NCBI RefSeq assembly: GCF_910592395.1
Contig: NC_088311.1
Coordinates: 6,696,501 to 6,760,500, forward strand
Reading direction: 5' to 3'
DNA from: Lineus longissimus
Lineage: Eukaryota; Nemertea; Pilidiophora; Heteronemertea; Lineidae
DNA: 64,000 nucleotides
How positions within the stretch are numbered: the stretch's first letter is position 1; every line of letters starts with the position of its first letter. A model generated the notes under the pieces. The model searched no databases. It was not told where the DNA came from and worked only from the letters and a program-made list of their open reading frames with translations. The position numbers and the translations under genes are program-made. Positions 27,301-39,300 of the stretch are shown here, piece by piece.

Positions 27301-30300
27301 CATGTGCTTAACATTCCAGAAAGGAACAACGGTAAGTTTCATCACAGCCTCAAATATAAGTTACAATGACATATACATAGCTGCACATGGCGAGGCTGTT
27401 ATAATCGTCACATTTGGATCAGAATTAAGCAAAACAAAAATACTATCTTCTGGATGATGAATAACTCTAACTTTTGAAACAATGTCATATTCAGTGACTG
27501 CCTCTTGGTGCAAGAGATTTGAGAAATGGCCATTCTTCTCAATATTCTGGTTCTATTTTTGAACAGATTGTAATATAATCAGTGTCAATAAGTCTAGATG
27601 TTTCATCCTATCATCTATTGTCATCAATTTGATTTTTTTCGACCATTTTCTTGCATGCACACATGTTTGCTTGCACAGATTTATGTGTAGTTTCGTATGA
27701 ATTTCCCCTCTGTTTGCCTAACCCCACTACATTTACATACATTCCTTTAGACCGTCGCATGCACTGCCTGAAAAGGAAAAAATCTCATCTCATTGAAGTC
27801 TCCTTTTGTACATTACCTTCCAGTTAATATATTCAGTTTTCAATTTATAAATATTAGAATGTTTACACCCAATTTGACATGTTATTTGCATGCTACGGCA
27901 TTTGATAAATTTCCAGGTACCAATGATTGCATAAAAGAGTTTGATGTTGATCTGATGCATCCGATCCAGCTTGATAGATCTGTGTGAATTAAACACTTTT
28001 ACAAAAAAACCTGATGTATAGAATATCGGGGAACAATACTGTTGATATCATTTTAGGTCACATCTGAAATCAATGATACAGTAATTGGATGCCTTTGGGC
28101 GGTTAAATTGGTTGTTTTGTCAGAAGAAAAAAATGAGATTGCATCACCACATATCATCACAACAATACAAATACTAGGAGTATTGGAGTTATCCCGAGTC
28201 TGTGACCATTTTTAAAAACAAGACTTTATGTCAAAATGTTGTAATTGTCATACTTTTGGTGTTACATTTTGATCAGCCTCGAAATTCAACCTAATTTTCC
28301 CATTGGCTAAATATAAATGCTTCCTCGGGATATTTCAAAAACTCAAATTGTTTTAGTTTGGCGTTTCTAGTTAAATGTTGTTGATGGGTAAAATTGGTCG
28401 ACACACAAATTGGTCATCACTACACACTCGTCTGTGATTGTATATAATTCACGATATGATACGAAATGGGTTTTGGAAGAAACACCGAAGAAGTAAAGTG
28501 ATGAGCCTGAGAAAAGTATGAACCTTTCGGCTTGTTTGGGAGGCCCTGGTATGGCTGATATGACAAAATAAACTGTCAACGCAAGCCTCATTGAAGTAAC
28601 AATGTGCCTTCATGCTGGACATGATTTTGAAATCATTTTGCCTCTAAAAGGAAATGCATATGGTGCACTCTTTCCTGTGACGGCATGTGCTGTAATGGAT
28701 TTATGTTTGAACAGTGTGTGGCAAGTTGTTCTATCCTGGTCAAATTGTTCCGAACCAGCATGGTCAGGAGATAAAACTTTCTCTATGTTGTCTGTAAGCA
28801 CTTCAGTATCAAAGTTGAATTTTGTACAACAACTTAGTATAATGGCACTCAAGTTTCAGAATAAGTACATCACCTTAAAGATTACCAAGGGAGATATTAT
28901 ACTGCAAGGTGCAAGCAGTGCTTCCTAAATTCAGCTGAATCTTCATATATATTTATATTTAAAACTCATCACAACGATCTGTTCATAATAGCAGTAAGCA
29001 ATAATGCCTTTGCAACTGTATTCATTATTGAAAATATTCTAGAATACAAATGATAGTCATGAATTGAAATTCAGAATCTGTAGTTACAGTAGAATCGGAG
29101 GATGTTATGAATCCAATTAGGCCAAGTGTTTGTGATGATATCACGCCGGGAAATTTAGAGGGTTTTACCAGTGCTTTTCAGGGACAGTTTAAATGGTCAA
29201 AACATTTTGATTGAATCAAGAAATGTGTGCTGGTGATTGTCGAAAGGAATTTTTCAATTCTATGGAAATTTTCAGGGTATCGAATTTCATAGAGCGAGTA
29301 CATACATTTGTATCTTTGCGTGATATATACTGTGACAAGTTCATAAAGCTACTACATTGCACCTTATCAATATTTCAGTACCGGGAGAGCCACGGAAGGT
29401 CAAACTGAAAGTCGAGAATTCCACGGCGGTGAAAGTGTCATGGCGGCCACCACATTCCGAGGAACAAAACGGTATCATCCGCGGCTACCTGATCCATTAT
29501 GTGGCCATCAATGAAAATGATGAACCTACCAGTAATCCAAATATCTTCAATGTTGTCGGTGGTGACAAGGCTGAGATGACGATTATTAACCTCGAGCCGG
29601 ACACTTGGTACCAATTCCAGGTGAATGGTTACACAAGGAAGGGGGATGGCCAGAGGAGCCGCGGCAGGAAGGTCAAGACAAAGGGAGCAGGTGAGGTGCT
29701 GGATAATGTCACATCCAGTGTTGAGACACTGTGGACAATGTCACAACCTGGTAATGTCACAACCAGTTTAGAGACACTGTAGACAATGTCACAACCTATA
29801 AATGCCACAGCAAGTTTAGGGACACTTTAGACAATGTCACAGTCAGTTTAGAGACATTGCAGACAAGCTAACTGCCTTTACATTGCCTTGTTCTGAATTG
29901 AAATATATTGAATGGTTTTCATTGCAGTTTCTGGTCCACCACAAAGTCTGCGACTTGTTTTAGTCGCTGAAGATCCGCCTGTTATTCGAGCGACATGGGA
30001 GCGCCCTCTAATGACCCATGGAGTAGTTGACGGATTCCGGCTCCGATACGGCAAGAAAGGCGATGAACATCTCACTGAGAAACTTTTGGTCGGGAACACG
30101 TTCTCATACTCTACGTCGTTCCTCGATCGCGGTGTCACGTATGAGTTCCGTGTCGCAGCAAAGAATACAGTCGATTATGGTGAAGATGCCGTAGCGACGT
30201 TGAAGACACCTGATGGAATTCCAGGGGGCCCACCCAAAAATATCAGTATCTTCGGCATTAGTATCAATGCCATTCGGCTTCAGTGGGATCTACCAGCAAA

Positions 30301-33300
30301 GAATATGCGTAATGGTGACGTTGTGATGTACCAGGTGTCCTACTTTAAGGGTAGTGATCCCATCACCACATTTGATCTCAACACGACCGAGGCGTACATG
30401 ATTATTGACAACCTAGAGAAGAACACAGACTATGTTTTCCAAGTGAAAGCTTTCACAAGTATCGGAGCTGGACCTTGGAGTGACAAGATGCATTTCCGGA
30501 CTTATGGAGAACGTAAGTTAAACTACCAATCTAGTTTGAGAATATGCCAGACGTGGTCTCGGCAGGGGTGATCTTTGAGTTACTATCTCTTCACAGGTTA
30601 ATGTGCAGGACATTCATTTTATGTGTTTCTTCCTGTACATATTTCCTTTACCATGGACATCCAAATGATATAGAAGTCATACACACATGAAATAGATGTC
30701 CATCACATAGGGAGGATCTTGTAGGGGAGCACTGTCTGGCATTGACATTCTGCTGTCTTAGTCCTATTCGTTTAACAGGCCCACACAGGCTGTAGTGGGC
30801 TTTTAACTGGTACTTTTCTCTAGAGAGAAAAAGTAAACATGCTTTTCTGGTTCAAAACAGGTAATCTATTTACCTTACTGAAGTGCAGAATTAGTCAAAC
30901 TATCCGATCGTTGTTGTAATATATATTTACTTACAGCAGAAAAAACTACGTCTGTTCAGTACAGACGTTACCCAAAAAAAAAATATAGAAAGCCTGGTGA
31001 GTTGGTGCTTATGATTTATGCAGGTCATGCAGCGAGCACTGTTTGCAAGTTTGGATCAGAAAATAAAGTTCAAACAAGACAATTTTCCAATCTTGTATGT
31101 CTTGACTCATCAAGTTTAAGCATTCACGAATTATCTGCTCATTTCCATTTGGTGAAGAATAGTCTTTATCATTTCTTGGTAATGTGCACATCAGAATTGT
31201 ATGAATTTTAACTCTTTAAGATTCAAGACGATTTTTCTCGCCTTTAATGCCTAAAAATTGGCCAGTTAGAGTCTGTCAATCATCACATGGTCTACTTATA
31301 CCCTGAATCCAGAACTTTAGATGTTCTTGCATAAAGATATTTTCTGATCTAACTCCAATCAAACTTCTTCTTGATTTTGTTTTCTTGCAAACTTCGCCAG
31401 CACATGATGCATTGAAATACATGAAGCATTAAAGCCAGGTTTTTCCGGAATGTTTCACTTTTCTACAATGCCATGTTTATGTCGGAAACAGGACTACCAT
31501 GCATATCTTACTGTGGTATTAAGGTCTATGAATGTGTTATCTTCATCGATGAACTGAGCATGTAGGTAAAATTGAGAAAACTTTCAAAATGTATCAATGA
31601 ATAATTTCGTAACAGACATATTGTACTGCAGGTTATCTTCAGCTTGATCAGTCAAAGTGAATAATGAGACCTGGTGTCAGGGCTCAACCAGTGCTAAACT
31701 AAGCCTAGTTCTTATGGATATCAACGTGATACGGTCATTCAGACTCGAATTTGATGTATTATTGCATCACCTTTCTTATGATTGTTGGTCTTAATAGGCA
31801 TGATGTTATGATTTCAGCTTGACATTTTTCATCTTGAATGTGTATTTACTGGTGATGGGTGATTTTATCAATTTTATTGCTTGTCCAGAGATTTGTTTTC
31901 ATCTTGAGGAGAATGAGATGATATTAGAGCAAATTGAATAATGACATTGTAATGCTGATACACACAAATTGTAGGTTTTCCCGGATAGCCAGTATTTTAC
32001 AGAATCTAATGAGAGAATTTTCATCTTTCAAAATAATTTTCGGCTTTACCATCAAAACTCTAAGGTTTAAAGAGACCGAAAATAATCATATCCCCCAAAA
32101 AGATTTTTTGTGTTTTTGCAGATTTTTGCCCTGCATGCTTTAATCATCATTACCTTTGATTGCAGTACCCCCAGCTCCGAAGAATGTACGGATAAAACGA
32201 CTTAACCCAACTGCTCTCGAAGTCGCCTGGGATTCGCCTGATTTCCCTGTTGCTGGCTACAGGATATTCTATAACAAGTATGCAGTGCCAAACATGGCGG
32301 AGTGGCACCACATGGATATCGGTCCGTTCACTGTCGTTGAGATCACTGGTTTAGAAGAACATAGTGTTTATGCCGTCCGGGTGCAGGCAAGGGCTGTTGA
32401 CAACCGCTACGGAAATCTATCGGATCCTGCGATCTCCAATGATATACCAAAAGGTATGTATGAATATACAAACTGCCGATCAATGCAAAGTCGTGCTTAG
32501 ACAAGTGACATGAGATTTAAAATGGTGACTTTCTGTACCTGAGTACCTATGCCAGGGAAGAGTTGGCTAAATACATGTGCAAATGTGTAACCTGATGTGG
32601 ACTATCAATTCCTCTAAAAATATCGCTGAGATCCTATGTGATGAGAGAACCTCAAACCTGGAGAAAAAGAATGATGATGAATATGTATATCCTTGTCTGT
32701 TGTCAAAGGAAGATTTAATTGACTATGGCAGCTCGGTAGAGACGTTTCATCTTATCAACAATTAAAGTGTTTTGTACCATAACCGTATTAATTCTTACAT
32801 TTCAGCCAAGCAAGATCAAGTTGTACCATAACCTTATTAATTCTTACATTTCAGCCAAGCAAGATCAAGTTGTACCATAACCTTATTAATTCTTACATTT
32901 CAGCCAAGCAAGATCAAGTTGTACCATAACCTTATTAATTCTTACATTTCAGCCAAGCAAGATCAAGTTGTACCATAACCTTATTAATTCTTACATTTCA
33001 GCCAAGCAAGATCAAGTTGCAAACTTCAGAGATCAAGACAAGAGAGCTACAACCATTGTCCTTGTCTGGAATAAGCCCAAGAGAATCACGGGAGTCCTCT
33101 TCTACAGGGTGAGTCAGAATCAAATTTCATTGTTGACTGAAAAGAAATGAAAGGCAAAGAGAGTTGGAATTTAAGCTCATATTGGTTCGAAGTGTGTTTC
33201 TGGCTGTTCGCTATTGTGACTCTCGTTACTCAGTTTGCCTCTTTCGAGATGAGCGCCCCTGGTGGAGATCTGTCGTGGGCAAACAAAATGGCCAACTTGA

Positions 33301-36300
33301 TATAGGGTCAGTGTTGAATTCTCATTTTCTGTCTTCAGTTGGACTACCGTGGTGAGCTGAGCTATCGTGACCGCTTCGGTAACATTCAGAAGCAGGTCGA
33401 CAACCTCAAGACGCGTGACATCGCCAAGGACCAGACACACTTCGTCGTGGAGAAGCTGCAGCCGTCGATGACTTATACGTTCAACATGACCACGTACTAC
33501 GGCAATGACGTCAAGAGTGACCCCTACACAATTCACGTACAGACTTTACCCGATGGTGAGTGGGTTCAATCCTGAGGAATCATTGTCCTCCCTAGAATGA
33601 ACATCACAAATTTAAGGAATCCTAATGCATTGCAAAAGGTGCTTAGCTGTGATTTTAGAAATTAACATTATGGAGAAAAGAAATGATGAAAAACGCTATG
33701 TGGTGAAGTCCACTTGCTCTTCCTGTTGTATTTTAACTGGGTCTTTTAACGATTCCGAAAATTGATGTTTTGATGTGATCTAAGGTTGCCCGTCTTCAAT
33801 GATTTTTTGCTTCGTCCTCTTAGCACCGCCATCTATTGAGCAACCTAAGGTGAAGAGTGTACAGCAAGATGCTGGGACCATCACGCTGGCATTGCCTAAA
33901 GCATCGGGCAAACATGGACCAATAGGCTACTATTTCATTGTGGTCGTTCCTGACAAATTGGCGGAAAATATGCACCCGGATCAGGTTCCAATAGATGAGG
34001 TAGGAAATGAATTGATAGTAAATTTGTGTAATTTATAGTTTGATCTCATTTCTAGCATACTCCTATGAGCTATTTTGAGTACAAGACATCGTCAATACAC
34101 AGCGTCCTATGCCACTGTCGCGATTATTATAAACTGAAACTTCTGCACACGTTTTATTTTTACCAATGGAGAATGAAGAATTTTAGAATTAAAGACCTTC
34201 TAAATATCATCATCTCTTGAACTCATCTAAACTGACTTCAATCCAATCTCTTTCAGTCGTTGCTGCGACGTTTTGCACGTGACACAGTGGATAAGATATA
34301 CATTGCTGCCCGATTCGAGAGGGACCTGCCGTCATTCTTTGTTCTTGGTGATGGTCAGACGTATGGTGGATACGAAAACAAGCCATTGCCACCAGATGGA
34401 CTGTACCGCGTGTTCGTTCGTGCGTACACGGATTCGGTACGTATGTTTTCATTCTGCAGCATCACGTCCGAAGCGCATATCTATACTTGATGTTATGAAT
34501 ACATTTCTCATTGGAAAAAGGAAGACCAACTCTGGCTTAGAGTCGTTTGTTGCAAACAATGTCTATACTATGTGTTCGATTTGTTTCAGAAGCTGTACAC
34601 CTCAAGTCATTTCTCGGATAGTCTCGGCCTCAGTAAAGCACCGTCGACTGATGGCGTCCAGAACCAGAAGCCCAAGTCCAACCTGATGATCATCATCCTC
34701 GCCCCCATCTGTATTGGCATAGTCGTCATAGTCCTCATCATACTGGTCACGCTCTTCTTCTGCAAAAACAAGTAAGTGTATTTCTCAATTGACGTAATTC
34801 AGCGAGGTCCTGACCAAAACTTGTGGCAATTGAAGAGCATGTCACAATGATTCGACAGAAGCAAAGCTAGAGCGGCACAAAATTCGACAGAAGCAAAGCT
34901 AGAGCGGCACAAAATTTCAATTGCTAACATTAAAGACAATTAGAAGCAAGTTTGTGGGGTTATTAGTTATTATTTTTGGCGCGATGACGTCTTGGTGCAT
35001 GAAAAATAGTCACATATGTGTCATAACCAACAGAGTGTTCCTCTGATGAATATCTGACTCACGGTCTGTTTTACAGGAAGTCTTTTAGCAAGGAAACCCT
35101 TTTGTGACACTTTCTTCAGTTGCATCAAGTTTATGGTGTATTTGTTACAAGTATACCATGAGCTTCCACCCTTCAATCTTCACTCATTTTTGTGGAAAAG
35201 ATGCAGAATACCCCACTAACTATGACATACTAACTATTCCACTTAAAGGGACTCTGTCTTATTCACTTACAGTACACATGAGATACAGTTTTGCAATGAC
35301 TATATCAACTAATAGGTTGTTCTTTGGCCTTGTATCGTTGGCCTTGTATCATGTCTTGCTAAGATGTAACCACCTCTTCTGATAATCCCTTATTCTCTGC
35401 GCTGATCACAGCTGGTTAGACGTGAGACTAGAGTCCCTTTAAATTTGTTGGTTCCCCACTGATAATATCATTTCATATTCTCAGACCTCCCATCTTGCTT
35501 TCCCACCTCTTAAGTTCTGTTCCTCTGCCAAATCGAGCGACTTCAGTCAGAGTGTTTTACTACCAATGAATCCAGTGTCCTCAGTCAGAGAATTTTTCTA
35601 CGACTTTAAAATTCATGTGGTATGTGAACATTTTATGACGAAAGTCATTGATTCACGCGTTTTTTCCTTATCTAGGAAGATATCGTGGCGAGCACTACCT
35701 ACAATAGGACGCCCGAACTACACTTTAACCTGTTGGTATGCATTAATCAGTGTCGGTCGTGTGAGTCGAAGTTGTAAGGAGATATGTGAAATATATTGTA
35801 ATCTGTTGCGGTATAGCTTGATGGAACATTACACTCAATCATTCGGCATTTCATGAGATGTGATCAGGGTAAAGTGGTAGAACTAAAGTAGAAGTGGTTT
35901 ATCAGGATGTTGTCCACTTTACTTGGAATGTTTTCCCTGTGTCACTTCTCTATGAAATATGGTTTTGTTCTCGTCAACTTATTCTGAAACAGAGTGTTTT
36001 CTGTATTCTCACTTTGTACTGTATGCTATCGTTCACTGACGACCTCAAATGATGCAAAAATTATTCCAGGTATACATTTAGAATGGTCACATTATTCAAT
36101 GGTTTTATTTATGTCTCAAGTCCACAAGCATCTGAGATTTCAGATCTATTTGGCTCTCCTTAGATACTCCATCACGTAGACTTTATATAGAGTTTACTGT
36201 ATCAGTTTTCTTTTCTTAAACAAAATATGTTGTACTTTGACTTCTTTGCACCAGTATAGTCGAGTAGCGCCAGCCTACAGCATGAGTAAAAGCACAACTA

Positions 36301-39300
36301 TTTGAGACCATTGCAAAGAAAATTGTCATATTTGGTGAAAAGGACAGGGCTTTACCTGTCATACAAGTTACAATATGGATATATTCATAAGGAATTGAGC
36401 TCCATGTCTGGGTCTTGTGAATGCAGGACATGCGATGTAAGAATTTGGATCAGGTTTATTCACCACCCTGGGTCTCACTTTTGCAATACCAGGACTTGTT
36501 TTGATGAGGTTGTCATGTCAGCAATTTCACCCCCAATGTAGTGAAATAACTGGTGACCGACAATATTTCTGTTGCGATGGTCATTTCAGGAGAAGGTGCA
36601 GTAGTACCATAATCCTTCTCGACATGACCTAACATCAAAACAAAATATATAAGGCGAGCTTATATATTTTGCTAACACCAGTATTCTAATACATTAACAC
36701 ATTAACACATTAGCAAATACCTTCATGCAGTTTCTCTGTTTACAGGCTAGGATTAGTGCACAATGAAATTCTGTTTTCATGATCCTTTTGACAAAAAGTC
36801 GAGAAGGTGGAAACTGATTGCCTCTTAATGGAAATGATAGTACATTGAGGGTGGCATTTACATTTACGAAGTGTTCCGTTATTTTCTAACCTGTGTCTAC
36901 CTGCACTTGTTTCTACAGGAGAAGAAGGAAAGTCCGCAGGAAGGAACCCGGCCGAGGCCAGGCTGAGCCGACCAAGTTGTTTGTTGACCCACCAGCACAT
37001 CCAACTGATCCAGTTGAGATGAGGCGTCTCAACCACCAGACTCCAGGTAAGAAAACGTATCATATTGGTCTGAATCAAGTTTTTTGTCATAGTTGGTGAC
37101 AAAGTTTCTTGTTTGTTGGACTCGGGATCAAGGGGTTGGGTGTTTGAATCCCTGCCTTAACTACTCTGTTGCCTCCATATCAGAGTTGATCAGAGGTTAG
37201 TGAGATGTTTAGAGATGCGCCTTAGTACCCTGAGAAGACTTTAGGACGATGAAATCCTTCGAGAAATCATCAAGATTTGTCTCATTTATTTACTTTTGAT
37301 ATCATTTTCGACCACAAGTCTCAACTTCAGTGCTATGTTTCTCTTTCAGCTATGATGAACCATCCGCCCATACCATTCTTGGAGTTACAGGAACACGTCG
37401 AACGCCTTAAAGCAAACGATAATTTGAAATTCTCGCAAGAGTATGAGTCGATTGAGCCAGGACAGCAGTTCACTTGGGATAACTCCAACTTGGAGGTCAA
37501 TAAACCCAAGAACCGCTACGCGAACGTCATCGCGTATGACCACTCACGTGTCCTACTTCAGCCAATAGAGGGCATCCCTGGTAGTGATTATATCAACGCC
37601 AACTACATGGACGGCTACAGGAAGCAGAATGCTTACATTGCTACTCAGGGACCGTTGCCAGAAACGTTTGGAGATTTCTGGCGGATGATCTGGGAGCAGC
37701 GCACTGCTACTGTTGTCATGATGACAAAACTGGAAGAGAGGACAAGGGTAGGTGAAGTCTTGGTCTTGGTCTTCTTGAAAATTTTGTTTGGAGTTTGTTA
37801 TGTTGTTGCTGAAGGTACCAGCATCTCAGCCCTTTGTAGTGCTTTTTCCTGAGAGAGTTAACCAGAATAGACTGATGCCTTCAACAAGTGTGTGGGGGCT
37901 GGGTGAAGTGTCTTGTGGAGGAAATCCATTTGATTATCTTATTCATTCTGTTTGCAGATCAAATGTGACCAGTACTGGCCAAACCGAGGAACCGATACGT
38001 TCGGCTTCATCCATGTGACCATCATGGATGTAATGGAGCTTGCCACCTATACCATTAGAACTTTCCAAATCCAAAGGGTAAGGGTCAACATAGGTTTTGT
38101 ACGATTTCTTGAATTGTCAACTCTGTCATACGAATGTCCCACTCCAGCAATAAGGCTTTTTGTCCGAAGGCAATTACATGATGTGTCTAGAATATAATCA
38201 ACACTTGATATCTTTGCAGCATGGTTTCCCCGAGAAACGTGAAGTGCGCCAGTTCCAGTTCACCGCCTGGCCAGATCACGGTGTGCCCGACCACCCAACG
38301 CCATTGCTAATGTTCATGAGGCGGGTGAAAACCGTCAATCCTCCTGACGCAGGACCCTTGATAACACACTGCAGGTAAGGAATGATTATCCCAGACACAT
38401 TAAACCTTTATGAGGCTTTTTAAGGATACAACTAGAATCTATCATGTACTTCAGATCTGCTCACTTATGAGGCCAACTTTGTTACCGAAAATGGATTGAC
38501 TGTCTAGTGTACATGTCAAAAATTCCGAATGCTGAAGAAGAAGAATCTCTCCCGACCCAAAGGGTGACATCAGAAAGGGGTCATCCAGAGCTTTTTGCCC
38601 TAAGACCATGAAAATGTATGTAAATGCTGATTTTTTTATATTCTCAGTTGAACCTCTTTCTTGTTACAGCGCTGAACCTCTTTCTTGTTTTTATATTCTC
38701 AGTTGAACCTCTTTCTTGTTACAGTGCTGGAGTAGGACGAACTGGTGCTTTTATCGTGATCGATTCCATGTTGGAACGAATCAAACACGAGAAGACTGTT
38801 GACATCTACGGTCACGTGACCTGTCTGCGCGCTCAACGTAACTACATGGTCCAGACAGAGGACCAATACATTTTCATTCACGACGCACTCATCGAGGCGA
38901 TACAGGGTGGCAACACCGAAGTGCCCGCACGGAATCTATTTGCACATATACAGAAACTCACACAACCAGATCAAGGGGAAACGGTCACAGGAATGGAAGT
39001 TGAATTTAAGGTAAGTATGTGACAGGTTTTCCCTTTTCTTCTCCAGTTCATTTTTAGTTCTACAATGACGTTATCTATGATCTTACTAAACTATTCGCAG
39101 CATATGTTTCTGAGTTTGATAATTGCTGAGTATACTCTAAATATACTGTTGATGCCAAAACACAATCTCTTATTCGGTGTTTCAGAGGGAGGAGGATTCA
39201 AGAAAGGGATGAACAGAGTCAGATTTTTAGCTTCAAGATAATTTTGACATGCTCTCTATGGCATAGCATATCTCAATACTTCCACTGCTTGGTACGTTAA

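Larger units (their letters stand above)
34772..36918 (+). other. LAR intron after the transmembrane exon
   Basis: A 2.1-kb phase-2 intron. It holds a two-copy 32-bp duplication at about 34849-34914 and a candidate 27-nt microexon at 35077-35103. No other exon is recognised. Confidence 0.7.
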
